The position numbers were made by a program, and so were the translations under genes. The notes under the pieces were generated by a model, which did not search any database, was not told the DNA's origin, and saw only the letters and a list, made by a program, of their open reading frames with translations. A stretch of 64,000 nt of DNA from contig NZ_ATTI01000001.1 in NCBI RefSeq assembly GCF_000419605.1, forward strand, positions 252,001-316,000, written 5' to 3'. Positions 48,126 through 57,124 of this stretch are shown here, one piece after another. The DNA is from Sphingomonas phyllosphaerae 5.2 (GTDB taxonomy: Bacteria; Pseudomonadota; Alphaproteobacteria; Sphingomonadales; Sphingomonadaceae). Each line of letters starts with the position of its first letter. Position 1 is the first letter of the stretch.

Positions 48126-48678
48126 GGAAATTGATCGACTGGTGATCGGCGTGCGCGCCGACACCAGCGGGTTCGCGCGCGACGTGGCGGCGATGCGTAA
48201 CGTCCTTGAAGGACCGTTCGCCAGCGGCGCGGATCGTGCCGGCCGCGCGGTGGAGACCGCGCTGGCGCGGGCGGTGCGGACGGGCAAACTGGGGTTCGAC
48301 GACCTGCGTGCGGTCGCGCTCGGCGTGATGGCGGACATCGCGGCGGCGGCGCTGAAGGCCGGGATCGGCAGCGTACTGGGAGGCGGCGGGTCAGCGGGCG
48401 GCCTGGGCGGCGTGCTGACCGGGCTGCTGGGGTTGCCGGGCCGCGCGACCGGCGGGCCGGTGAGCCCCGGACGCGCCTATCTGGTCGGCGAGCGCGGGCC
48501 GGAAGTGTTCGTGCCGACCAGCAGCGGGCAGGTGGCGGTGGCGGGCAGCGGGGGCGCACGCGACGTGCGGGTGGCGATCACGATCAACGCCGGCGGCGGC
48601 GCGGCGCCCGAGGCGATGGCGCGGTCGAGCCGACAGGTGGCGCGCGCGGTGCGTGCCGCGCTGACCGAAGCCGGGTGA
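48118..48678 (+). CDS. GTA tail tape measure protein (gp11)
   Basis: 186 residues. A helical start (DRLVIGVRADTSGFARDVAAM), a glycine-rich hydrophobic centre (GIGSVLGGGGSAGGLGGVL) and the terminal RAYLVGERGPEVFVPTSSG module found in phage tape measures. A length of 186 predicts a short tail (about 30 nm by the usual 1.5 angstrom per residue rule), in line with GTAs. Confidence 0.85.
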   Translation: MDEEIDRLVIGVRADTSGFARDVAAMRNVLEGPFASGADRAGRAVETALARAVRTGKLGFDDLRAVALGVMADIAAAALKAGIGSVLGGGGSAGGLGGVLTGLLGLPGRATGGPVSPGRAYLVGERGPEVFVPTSSGQVAVAGSGGARDVRVAITINAGGGAAPEAMARSSRQVARAVRAALTEAG

Positions 48679-48690
48679 GGGGATGCAGCG

Positions 48691-50940
48691 ATGGGCCATT
48701 GGTTGACGGCGGCGCGCGCCGGGCAGGCGGCGGGCGTACTGACGCGTTTCGATCCCGCTTATTGGACGGTCAATTTCCCGCGGCCGATGATGGCGGCGGT
48801 GACGACGAGCGCGGCGGATGCGCTGCGTGTCGATGCAGTGTTCTACCACCGCGACGATCTCGCCGGGCTGATCTGGGAAAGCGAGGACCGGCACGATCAT
48901 CCGCTGCTGCGTTACAAGACGGCGCGCGATTATCGCGCATGCCGGCTGTCGTTCCGCTGGCGGTCGGCCGGGGTGCTGGCGCTGGATGCGGTGAACGGCC
49001 CGGTGCTGACGATCGAGGGGCGGGATGCCGCCGGGCGCGCGCGATCGTGGTATGTGCGGCTGTGGAATTATGCGACCGGGACGCCCGAGGATGCGCGGGT
49101 CGCGATCGACTTCGGGAAGGTCGACGGCGGGTTCCTGCTGCCGGGCGAGCGCGATCCGGTGTGGGCGGGCGACGTCGACCGGATGTTCGTGTCGCTGGTG
49201 GCGCCAGGGTATGAGAAGGCGGGCGGTGCGCTGCCGAACCCCGTCGAAGCGTGGGTGGAGCTGAGCGGGATCGGGTGCGACGGTGCCGGTGCCGTAATCG
49301 CGGTGGGCGACGCGGTGCTGCCCGAGCACGACCTGCGGATCGCCAGCGGCTATGACGACAGTTACCACCTGACGCCCGCACGGCTGCTGCGCAACGCGCT
49401 GCACCTCGGGTATCGCGGTGCGATCGTCCATTATGTCGGCATGAGCCACTATTTTCGCCTGCGCGGCGGCGTGGTGGAGGGGGCGCTGAACGTCGCGTGC
49501 GCGGCGTGGCATCGCGACCTGGCGCAACGCGCGAAGGCGCTGGGCTATGTGCTGATCTGGTCGCTGTCGTACGAATTGTTCGATGCGCATTGCCCGGCGG
49601 GGTGGAAGCAGCGCGCGGCGGACGGTTCCCCGGCGCTGACGGGCTGGGTACCCCCGTCGACGCTGCTGTCGCCGGCCAGCACGGCGGCAATGGCGTATCT
49701 GCAGGGTGTCGCGCGGGCGTTCGTGGCGATCGGGGCCGCGGCCGGGCTGGTACCGCATTTCCAGATCGGCGAGCCGTGGTGGTGGGTGACGCCGGACGGC
49801 GCACGGCCGTGCATCTACGACGACAGCGCCAAGGCGGCATTCGCGCCGGTGGCGGTGCCGAGCGTGCGCGGCACGCTGGATGCGGCGCAGCGCGCGACGC
49901 TGGACCGCGCCGGGGCGGCGCTGGCGGCATCGACCGCGGCGCTGGCGGCGGTGGTGAAAGCGGCCGCACCGGGGTGCACGACCTACCTGCTGGCGTATCT
50001 ACCGACGGTGCTGGACGCGCAGGCACCGGAGGCGAAGCGGATGAACATGCCGACCGGCTGGGCGGCGCCGGCGTTCGATGTGCTCCAGCTCGAGGATTAC
50101 GACTGGGTGACCGACGGCGATACGCCGTCGAGTGCGCGCGGGGCGGCGGCCGCAGCGGCGCGGCTGGGGTATCCCGCGCGGCAGCAGGAGTATCTCTCGG
50201 GCTTCGTGCTGCGGCCCGAACAGCGCGGGCAATGGCGCGCGATCGTCGCGGCGGCGGCGGCGGCGCAGGCGCGCGGAGTCCGGCGGGTGTATCTCTGGGC
50301 GCTGCCGCAGGTGCTGCGCGACGGCCTGGTCTATTGGCAGGAGGAGGGTGCGGTGGAAGCGTTCGACGACGTGATGTTCCCGCTGGCGCTGGGGCGCGAG
50401 GCGGAGGTGACGCCGACCTTCTCGACGGGGGTGACGACCAGCGCCGGTGGCCGCGAGACGCGCAGCATCGGCTGGGCGGCGGCGCGCACCCGCTACGACG
50501 TCGGCCCCGGCGTGCGCAGCGAAGCCGACGTCGCGACGTTGCTGGCGTTCTTCCGCGCGCGCATGGGGCCGGCGCGCGCGTTCCGGCTGCGCGATCCGTT
50601 CGACTGGCGTGCGACGAACGAGGCGATCGGGATCGGTGACGGCGCGACCCGGACGTTCCCGCTGGTGCGGCGCTATGGCGCGGCGACGCGGCGGATCACG
50701 CGGCCGGTGGCGGGCAGCGTGCGCGTGACGGTGGCGGGTGCGGCGACGCAGGCGTTCGCACTGGGCGACGGCGGGGTGGTGACGCTGGATGCCGCACCGC
50801 CGGCGGGCGTGGCGGTGGCCGCGTCGTTCGACTTCGACGTGCCGGTCCGCTTTGCGGACGACCAGCTGAGCGTGGCGCGTGCGACGCATCTGGCCGGCAA
50901 CGCGCCCTCGGTTCCGCTGATCGAGGTGCGCGAGGCATGA
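48691..50940 (+). CDS. DUF2460 distal tail protein with TIM-barrel-like N-terminal region (gp12)
   Basis: 749 residues. Residues about 556-749 are DUF2460/TIGR02217, the RcGTA gp12 distal tail protein (ETRSIGWAAARTRYDVGPG, then FFRARMGPARAFRLRDPFDW). Residues 1-550 are additional: a beta-rich section to about 210, then an alpha/beta region with glycosidase-like strands (YRGAIVHYVGMSHYF; FQIGEPWWW with Glu near 360; FDVLQLEDYDWVTDG near 466). It may be the non-contractile tail-sheath TIM barrel seen in some phages. RcGTA gp12 is only about 200 residues. Confidence 0.87.
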   Translation: MGHWLTAARAGQAAGVLTRFDPAYWTVNFPRPMMAAVTTSAADALRVDAVFYHRDDLAGLIWESEDRHDHPLLRYKTARDYRACRLSFRWRSAGVLALDAVNGPVLTIEGRDAAGRARSWYVRLWNYATGTPEDARVAIDFGKVDGGFLLPGERDPVWAGDVDRMFVSLVAPGYEKAGGALPNPVEAWVELSGIGCDGAGAVIAVGDAVLPEHDLRIASGYDDSYHLTPARLLRNALHLGYRGAIVHYVGMSHYFRLRGGVVEGALNVACAAWHRDLAQRAKALGYVLIWSLSYELFDAHCPAGWKQRAADGSPALTGWVPPSTLLSPASTAAMAYLQGVARAFVAIGAAAGLVPHFQIGEPWWWVTPDGARPCIYDDSAKAAFAPVAVPSVRGTLDAAQRATLDRAGAALAASTAALAAVVKAAAPGCTTYLLAYLPTVLDAQAPEAKRMNMPTGWAAPAFDVLQLEDYDWVTDGDTPSSARGAAAAAARLGYPARQQEYLSGFVLRPEQRGQWRAIVAAAAAAQARGVRRVYLWALPQVLRDGLVYWQEEGAVEAFDDVMFPLALGREAEVTPTFSTGVTTSAGGRETRSIGWAAARTRYDVGPGVRSEADVATLLAFFRARMGPARAFRLRDPFDWRATNEAIGIGDGATRTFPLVRRYGAATRRITRPVAGSVRVTVAGAATQAFALGDGGVVTLDAAPPAGVAVAASFDFDVPVRFADDQLSVARATHLAGNAPSVPLIEVREA

Positions 50941-51752
50941 GCGACCGGGTGGTGACGCAGGCGCTGTGCTGGCGGGTGGAGCGTGGCGACGGGGTGATGG
51001 TGGCGCTGACCGATCATGACCGCGACCTGGTGGTGGATGGAATCCTGCACCGCGCCGCGCCGGGGATGACGCCGTCGGCGGTGGTGCGGGGAGAGGGGCT
51101 GGAGGCCGACACGATGGAGGTGACCGGCGCACTGGGCGCGGCGGCGTTCCGGCGCGACGATCTGGTCGCGGGAAGGTGGGACGGCGCGCGGGTGGTGATG
51201 AACGCGGTGGACTGGGGCGATCCGGCGCGGGCCGCGGTGCCGCTGGGCGAAGGGCGGATCGGCGAGGTGGAGCTGACCGCCGAAGGCTTCACCGCCGAGA
51301 TGCGCGGCGCGCAGGCGCGACTGGAGCGGCCGGTGACCGAGGCGACCTCGCCGGCGTGTCGCGCGATGCTTGGCGACGCGCGCTGCCGGGTGGCGATGGC
51401 ACCGCGGCGCCGGTTCGCGCGGGTGTTGGCGTGCGTGGACGAGCGGGTGACGATCGCTGCGGGCGGCGACCCGCCGGGCCCGGTCGACGACGCATATGGC
51501 GAGGGCGTGCTGCGGTGGTTCGGTGGCGGGAACACCGGGTTGACGAGCGCGATCGAGCGGTCGGTGGGGGCGGTGCTGACGCTACGCGCGCCGCCGGTGT
51601 TCGCCGTCGCTGCGGGAACGTTGGTCGAGGTGAGCGAGGGATGCGACCGGCGGCTGGCGACGTGCGCGACGCGATTCGGCAACGTCGCGAACTTTCGTGG
51701 CGAGCCGTTCCTGCCCGGCATCGACCTGCTGACGCGCTACCCCGGCGGATGA
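50937..51752 (+). CDS. DUF2163 tail hub protein (gp13)
   Basis: 271 residues. ALCWRVERGDGVMVALTDHDRDL is the DUF2163 opening, with ACRAMLGDARCRVAMAPRRR and the C-terminal EGCDRRLATCATRFGNVANFRGEPFLPG Cys motif (abridged). The cysteines, iron-sulphur-like in RcGTA gp13, are kept (CRAMLGDARC, CDRRLATC). ATGA overlaps on both sides. Confidence 0.88.
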   Translation: MSDRVVTQALCWRVERGDGVMVALTDHDRDLVVDGILHRAAPGMTPSAVVRGEGLEADTMEVTGALGAAAFRRDDLVAGRWDGARVVMNAVDWGDPARAAVPLGEGRIGEVELTAEGFTAEMRGAQARLERPVTEATSPACRAMLGDARCRVAMAPRRRFARVLACVDERVTIAAGGDPPGPVDDAYGEGVLRWFGGGNTGLTSAIERSVGAVLTLRAPPVFAVAAGTLVEVSEGCDRRLATCATRFGNVANFRGEPFLPGIDLLTRYPGG

Positions 51753-52147
51753 CCGCGGGTGAGCGGGTGCTCGCCGCGGCACGCGCGCTCGTCGGGGTGC
51801 GGTTCCGCCCGCAGGGGCGCGACCCGGCGTTCGGGCTCGATTGCGTCGGGCTGGCCGCGGTCGCGCTGGCGCGGGCGGGCGCGGTCGTGACGATGCCGCG
51901 CGACTATGGGCTGACGCGCGGGGTGCTGCCGACCGACGCGGTGCCGGCGGCGATGGTGCGCTGTGGCGGCGAGGCGGCGGGCGACGTGCTGGTGTGCCGC
52001 GTGTCGGCGACGCAGCTGCACCTGGCGATCCGCGCGGCGGACGGGATCGTCCACGCGGACATGGCCGCACGACGAGTGGTGGAGCGCGGCGGGCCGGTGC
52101 CGTGGCCGATCGAGGCGGCATGGCGCTGGACGCCGGAAGGAGACTGA
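51749..52147 (+). CDS. NlpC/P60 family cell-wall peptidase (gp14)
   Basis: 132 residues. Catalytic Cys32 in FGLDCVGLAA, His91 in TQLHLAIR, and a following polar residue make the papain-like triad. Acts at the tail tip to open peptidoglycan during DNA delivery. Position between DUF2163 and gp15 is invariant in RcGTA-type clusters. Confidence 0.9.
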   Translation: MTAGERVLAAARALVGVRFRPQGRDPAFGLDCVGLAAVALARAGAVVTMPRDYGLTRGVLPTDAVPAAMVRCGGEAAGDVLVCRVSATQLHLAIRAADGIVHADMAARRVVERGGPVPWPIEAAWRWTPEGD

Positions 52148-52148
52148 C

Positions 52149-54272
52149 ATGGCGACATTGGTGCTGACGGCGGTCGGCAGCGCGATCGGCGGGCCGATCG
52201 GGGGCGCGATCGGCGGGGTGTTGGGGCAGGCGCTCGACCGCAACGTGCTGCTGGCGCCACGAGCGCGACAGGGGCCGCGGCTGAGCGACCTGAAGGTGCA
52301 GACCTCCTCGTACGGCACGCAAATTCCGAAGGTGTTCGGGACGATGCGTGTCGCGGGCTGCGTGATCTGGGCGACCGAGTTGATCGAGACGCGCAGCACG
52401 ACCCGCGGCGGCAAGGGGCGGCCAGGCGTGTCGGGGTACAATTACGCCGCGTCGTTCGCGGTGGCGCTGTCGGCCCGGCCGATCGCATCGGTCGGGCGGA
52501 TCTGGGCGGAGGGCAAGCTGCTGCGCGGTGCGGCAGGCGACTGGAAGACGCCGACCGGGTTCCGGTTGTATCCGGGCAGCGAGGAGCAGCAGGCCGATCC
52601 GCTGATCGCGTCGCTGACGCCCGATACGCCGGCCTATCGCGGCATCGCCTATGCGGTGTTCGAGGCCCTGCCGCTTGGCGACTTCGGTAACCGTATCCCG
52701 TCGCTCAGCTTCGAAGTGGTCGCGGACGCGGCGGCGCCGTCGATCGGCAGCGTGGCGCGCGAACTGGGCGGCGGTGCGATCGTCGGAGCGGGTCCGGCGT
52801 TGCCGTTGCCGGGCTATGCGGCGAGCGGGGAGAGCGTCGCCGGCGCGCTGGACGCGCTCGCGACGATCGCGGGCGCGTGGTGGACGCCGGCCGGCGCGGG
52901 GCTGCGGCTGGCGGACGGCGTCGATGCTGTGGTGGCGATCGACCCGGATGCGTCGGTCAGCGAGGTGCGTCGCTCGATCGAAACCGTACCGGCGCGGGTG
53001 AGCGTGTCCTGCTACGACCCGGCACGCGACTATCAGATCGGCGTGCAGCAGGCGCAACGCCCCGGTGGCGGGTGGCGCGACGCGACCAACGACGTGCCGG
53101 CGGCACTGGACGCCGCGACCGCACGCGGGCTGGCGCAGGCGCTGGTGAAGCGGGCGGAGCGCGCGCGTGTGACGCGGCGCGTGACGCTGGATGCGACAGC
53201 GATCGGCATCGCGCCGGGTGATGCCGTCCGCTTGCCCGATGCGGGCGAGCCGTGGCGCGTGACTCGCACGGAGGTGGCAGGGCGGGGGGTGACGCTGGAC
53301 CTCACGCCATCGGGATCGGCGACGATCGTGCTGGCCGCCGATCCGGGCCGGGTGGTGGCGGCACCGGACCGGCGCGTCGCGGCGACGATACTGGTCGCCG
53401 CCGAACTGCCGCCGTTGGACGATGCGCGCGTAGATACGCTGCGGATTGCCGTACTGGCGGGCGGCGATGCTTCGGGTTGGCGAAGCGCCGCGCTGCTGGT
53501 GAGCGGCGACGGTGGGGCGAACTGGGAAGCTGCGGGCGCGACTGCCGCGCCCGCGCTGGTCGGGCGACTGGCTCAGCCGGCCCCCGCCGGTTCGGCGTGG
53601 CTGGTCGATCGTGCAACGGCGATCGAGGTTGACCTGACGCACGAGGCGCTGACGCTGATGTCGGTGGACGATGCGGCACTCGATCGCGGCGGGAACCTGG
53701 CGGTGTTGGGCGAGGAGCTCTTCCAGTTCCGCGACGCGGTGCAAGTCGCACCGCAGCGGTGGCGGCTGTCTACGCTGTTGCGGGCGCGACGCGGCAGCGT
53801 CGTGCGGGCGTGGCCGAAGGGGACGGCCTTCGCGCTGATCGAGGAGGCGTGTGTTGCAACGGTCGCGGTGCCGCACTCGCGGGCAGGCGAGACGATCCGG
53901 CTGATGGCGAGCGGCCACGGCGATCCGACCCCGGTGGCCGTGGCGGTGACGCTGAGCGGGATGTCCGTCGCGCCGCCCTCGCCGGTGCGGTTGCGCGCGT
54001 CCCGGCGCGGCGATGGCAGTGGCGAAGTGCGCTGGGTGCGGCGCAGCCGGCTCGGCTGGCGCTGGAGCGACGGCATGGAAGTGCCGCTCGGAGAGGAACG
54101 CGAGCTTTATGCCGTCACGGTCGGCGCGCGGCAGTTGACCAGCGAGGCGCCGCAACTGGCGCTGCCCGCGGGTTCGCTGCCGCCAGGCGTGGTGCCGGTA
54201 ACGGTGCGCCAGCAGGGGACGCTGGCGCCGTCCGCAGCGATCGAGGGCGTAATGGAGGGAGACGGACGATGA
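52149..54272 (+). CDS. GTA gp15-like host-interaction tail protein, short form
   Basis: 707 residues. The hydrophobic Gly-rich start (LTAVGSAIGGPIGGAIGGVLG) and YGTQIPKVFGTMRVAGCVIW, then YNYAASFAVALSARPIASVGRIWAEGK and GGGAIVGAGPALPLPGYA, fit the phage-tail_3-type segment of gp15. RcGTA gp15 is about 1300 residues and includes a GTA TIM-barrel-like domain; no such region is visible here. Confidence 0.85.
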   Translation: MATLVLTAVGSAIGGPIGGAIGGVLGQALDRNVLLAPRARQGPRLSDLKVQTSSYGTQIPKVFGTMRVAGCVIWATELIETRSTTRGGKGRPGVSGYNYAASFAVALSARPIASVGRIWAEGKLLRGAAGDWKTPTGFRLYPGSEEQQADPLIASLTPDTPAYRGIAYAVFEALPLGDFGNRIPSLSFEVVADAAAPSIGSVARELGGGAIVGAGPALPLPGYAASGESVAGALDALATIAGAWWTPAGAGLRLADGVDAVVAIDPDASVSEVRRSIETVPARVSVSCYDPARDYQIGVQQAQRPGGGWRDATNDVPAALDAATARGLAQALVKRAERARVTRRVTLDATAIGIAPGDAVRLPDAGEPWRVTRTEVAGRGVTLDLTPSGSATIVLAADPGRVVAAPDRRVAATILVAAELPPLDDARVDTLRIAVLAGGDASGWRSAALLVSGDGGANWEAAGATAAPALVGRLAQPAPAGSAWLVDRATAIEVDLTHEALTLMSVDDAALDRGGNLAVLGEELFQFRDAVQVAPQRWRLSTLLRARRGSVVRAWPKGTAFALIEEACVATVAVPHSRAGETIRLMASGHGDPTPVAVAVTLSGMSVAPPSPVRLRASRRGDGSGEVRWVRRSRLGWRWSDGMEVPLGEERELYAVTVGARQLTSEAPQLALPAGSLPPGVVPVTVRQQGTLAPSAAIEGVMEGDGR

Positions 54273-54772
54273 CCGACGAGGATAGCGCGCGGCTGGTACT
54301 GCCGCTGCTGGCGCCGGGGCAGGCGCAGAAGGAGTTGTGGCACAACGAGGCGCTCGCGTTGCTCGACATCGCGGTGCAGGCGACGGTGGAGGAGATCGGG
54401 CGCGATGTACCGCCTGCCGCGCCGGAGCCGGGGCGTTGCTGGATCGTCGGGGCGGCGCCGACCGGCGCCTGGATCGGGCATGCAGGGTCGATCGCCGGGT
54501 GGACGGCGGGCGGCTGGCGCTTCGTCGCGCCGCGTGTGGGTCTGGCGGCGCGGCACGTGCCGAGCGGGCACGAAGCGGTGCACGACGGCACGCGGTGGCG
54601 GACCGGCGATCTGCGCGGTGTACGGCTGCTGATCGACGGCCAGCAGGTGATCGGCCCGCGCACGCCCGCGATCACCGTGCCGATCGGCGGTTCCACGATT
54701 GATGCCGAACTTCGCACTTGCGTGGGAACCATCCTTAATAGCCTGCGAAACCATGGACTTATCGAAGCATAG
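54269..54772 (+). CDS. DUF2793 domain-containing protein
   Basis: 167 residues. PLLAPGQAQKELWHNEALALLD is the DUF2793 hallmark; the C-terminal part (TPAITVPIGGSTIDAELRTC) ends with a short helix. Starts by ATGA overlap with gp15, so it closes the GTA unit. DUF2793 is often the tail-tip-linked last gene in sphingomonad clusters; role unknown, perhaps fibre attachment. Confidence 0.85.
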   Translation: MTDEDSARLVLPLLAPGQAQKELWHNEALALLDIAVQATVEEIGRDVPPAAPEPGRCWIVGAAPTGAWIGHAGSIAGWTAGGWRFVAPRVGLAARHVPSGHEAVHDGTRWRTGDLRGVRLLIDGQQVIGPRTPAITVPIGGSTIDAELRTCVGTILNSLRNHGLIEA

Positions 54773-54796
54773 CGACCCGCAGCACCTGAATTTTTG

Positions 54797-54814
54797 TGTG
54801 ACAATCGTGTCACA
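54797..54814. promoter_or_regulatory. Palindrome upstream of the OmpA gene
   Basis: tgtgaca-atcg-tgtcaca is a perfect 7-bp dyad 87 bases before the OmpA start. The half sites resemble CRP/FNR-like boxes but are two bases too far apart for CRP (TGTGA-N8-TCACA). Could be an operator or an RNA hairpin. Confidence 0.35.
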
Positions 54815-54900
54815 GTCGCAGGTATTTGTCAGCTTGTTCGGCAACCAACGTTTCGGTAGTGAGTTTGCGCTGTCCGTAGTGACACCATGGAAAGGGGATT

Positions 54901-56037
54901 ATGATGCGTAAGCTTGCCATAGTCATGGCGCTTGCCTCCACCGCCCTCGCAACGCCGGCGCTTGCGCGCGACAAGGCGTGGTATGTAGGCGTTGAAGGCG
55001 GTGCGATGATCGTCGAGGACATCGACTGGAGCGTGACCGGCGCCGGCACCGGAGCGGCTAGCCGCAACGGCACGGCAACTGTCGATCACGACTACGGTTG
55101 GGATGTCGACGGTATCGTTGGGTATGACTTCGGTGCGTTCCGCCTGGAGACCGAGGTCGGCTATCGCCGTGCTTCGATCGACAGCCTTCGCACCACTGCC
55201 GGGCTTCCGATCAGCGCCACGGCGCAGGCGAACCCGGGGACTTTTGATGCAGTCGGTGGCCGTACGTCGGCGCTGAGCTTCATGGTCAACGGCTTGCTCG
55301 ACTTCGGTGAAGACGACGGCCTGCAGGGCTTCGTCGGCGGCGGTGCGGGCGTCGCCCGCGTCCAGGCGCGGATCGACTCGAGCTCGAACTATCGCCTGCT
55401 CGACGACTCGGACACCGTCTTCGCCTGGCAGGCGCTGGCCGGTATCCGTGCACCGCTGAGCGAGAACGTCGACGTTTCGCTGAAGTACCGCTTCTTCAAC
55501 GCCGACAACGTCAACCTGTTCGACGCACGCGGCAGCGCGTACGATGGCCGGTTCCGCTCGCACAGCCTGCTGGGTGGCGTGACGTACAACTTCGGCGCTC
55601 CGGAGGAGGCTGCTCCGCCGCCGCCGCCGCCGCCGCCGCCGCCTCCCCCCCCGCCCCCGCCGCCGCCGCCGCCGCCGGAAGTGGTCTGCTCGCCGGGTCC
55701 GTTCATCGTGTTCTTCGAGTGGAACAAGTCGGACGTCACCCCGGAAGCAGGGTCGATCCTCGACAACGCGGTTACCCAGTATCAGAGCTGCAACAATGCG
55801 CAGGTCATGCTGGCGGGCTACACCGACACCTCGGGTGCGGCGAAGTACAACGTGGGCCTCTCGCAGCGTCGTGCAGACGCGGTGAAGGCGTACATGGCGT
55901 CGAAGGGTATCCCGGACGGCGTGATGACGACCGAAGCGTTCGGCGAGACCCGCCTGCGCGTCGAAACCGCCGACGGTGTGCGCGAAGTGCAGAACCGTCG
56001 CGTGGAGATCACCTACGGTCCGGGTTCGGGCCAGTAA
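54901..56037 (+). CDS. OmpA-family outer-membrane protein
   Basis: 378 residues: signal peptide (MMRKLAIVMALASTALATPALA), an eight-stranded OmpA-like beta-barrel (KAWYVGVEGGAMIVED to GGVTYNFGAPEE), a linker of about 19 prolines in a row (55612-55679), then the OmpA_C peptidoglycan-binding domain (MLAGYTDTSGAAKYNVGLSQ, RRADAVKAYM). Anchors outer membrane to cell wall. SD GAAAGGGG. Terminator follows. Confidence 0.95.
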   Translation: MMRKLAIVMALASTALATPALARDKAWYVGVEGGAMIVEDIDWSVTGAGTGAASRNGTATVDHDYGWDVDGIVGYDFGAFRLETEVGYRRASIDSLRTTAGLPISATAQANPGTFDAVGGRTSALSFMVNGLLDFGEDDGLQGFVGGGAGVARVQARIDSSSNYRLLDDSDTVFAWQALAGIRAPLSENVDVSLKYRFFNADNVNLFDARGSAYDGRFRSHSLLGGVTYNFGAPEEAAPPPPPPPPPPPPPPPPPPPPPEVVCSPGPFIVFFEWNKSDVTPEAGSILDNAVTQYQSCNNAQVMLAGYTDTSGAAKYNVGLSQRRADAVKAYMASKGIPDGVMTTEAFGETRLRVETADGVREVQNRRVEITYGPGSGQ

Positions 56038-56064
56038 GGTCGATCACTTCGGTGACGAAAAGAG

Positions 56065-56095
56065 GGGAGGTCGGCGCAAGCCGGCCTCCCTTTTT
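56065..56095 (+). terminator. Rho-independent terminator of the OmpA gene
   Basis: An 11-bp stem (gggaggtcggc / gccggcctccc, one G-T pair) with a gcaa loop and a TTTTT run, 28 bases after the stop. Confidence 0.88.
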
Positions 56096-56329
56096 CTTGT
56101 GCGGTACGTAGGTTTCGAGGCGCGAGCACGTGGTGCCGCTTCCCTCATGCTGGTGGAAGCCTGCAGCGGCTCCGCACGGGTCTGACCTGGGGCCTGCCAC
56201 GTCGGTGGTGGCGGGCACCGGCGCTGCCAGCCGCCGTCAGGGCGCGTCGGCCTCGCGTACGTTCGTTGCGACACCGCCCCGGCAATGTCGGAGTAATCGG
56301 CGGCGTCAAGAAAGATACGCGATGGCGGA

Positions 56330-57070
56330 TCAGGCGGACGTCGTCTCCGCGCCACTGCCGAGCGCCGTCGCCAGCCAGGCGGGCACGCGTGCCTCACCAA
56401 GAGCATCGACACGCCGAAGGGTGACCATGATGCCTAGCTCGGGGTAGATCGCCCGTCGGCGCGTGTCCCCCTCGTCGATCGGCGCGACCACCAAACGGCG
56501 GCGGACCTTGTCGCGATGGTGCATCCGGGCGGTGTTCTCCTGTCCGACGTAGCAACCCTTGACGAAGCTGACGCCGGCCAACTCGCGTGCATTCGCCTCC
56601 AGCCACAGCGTTTCGCCTGCACCCAGTTCCACGACACCTTCCGTGACGCCGAGCGACAGGCGATGCGCGTGCCAGCCGTCGGCCGGGGAACCCGGAGCGG
56701 CCAGCCAGCGCGCGCCCAGCGCCGGGAGCCGCGGGTCCGGCGCACGATCCGGCGTCTCGTGCGCCCAGTGCACAGCGAGCGCGTCGTCCGGCGCGATCGT
56801 AATCGCGCGTCGCAGCCGGTACATCGCGAGCCGCCGCGCGATCGCGTCGATCTGCGAGCGCTCGACATCGAGCAGCACGTCCGCGCCGTCCCCCCACACG
56901 ATCATGTCGAACAAGGCCTTGCCCTGCGGCGTCAACAACCCGGCCCAGACCGGCAGCTCATCGGCGACGTCATTGGTCAGCAATCCTTGCAGGAAGCCGC
57001 GTACATCGTCGCCGGACAGCCGCAGCAACGCTCGGTCGGCGAGCATCGTCGCCGGGGTGGTATCGTTCAT
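56330..57070 (-). CDS. ygfZ: Folate-binding protein YgfZ
   Basis: 246 residues. The K-G-C-Y-x-G-Q-E signature (KGCYVGQE, residues 171-178) with the reactive cysteine is intact. It is a tetrahydrofolate-binding GcvT-like protein needed for maintenance of some Fe-S enzymes. ATG 57070 faces dihydroorotase-like gene divergently, about 55 bases apart. Confidence 0.92.
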   Translation of the reverse strand: MNDTTPATMLADRALLRLSGDDVRGFLQGLLTNDVADELPVWAGLLTPQGKALFDMIVWGDGADVLLDVERSQIDAIARRLAMYRLRRAITIAPDDALAVHWAHETPDRAPDPRLPALGARWLAAPGSPADGWHAHRLSLGVTEGVVELGAGETLWLEANARELAGVSFVKGCYVGQENTARMHHRDKVRRRLVVAPIDEGDTRRRAIYPELGIMVTLRRVDALGEARVPAWLATALGSGAETTSA

Positions 57071-57124
57071 GGCGCCAAGGTAGGGAGAGCGACGACCCCG
57101 CGAAAGAGCCAGAAAGGGCTGACG

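Noticed and set aside
41159..54772. Intact prophage
   Set aside because: No integrase, repressor, replication, lysis or attachment genes within or next to the head-tail genes; gene order equals RcGTA.
54797..54814. CRP binding site
   Set aside because: Half sites are 8 bases apart rather than the 6 of CRP, so only an unspecific palindrome is claimed.
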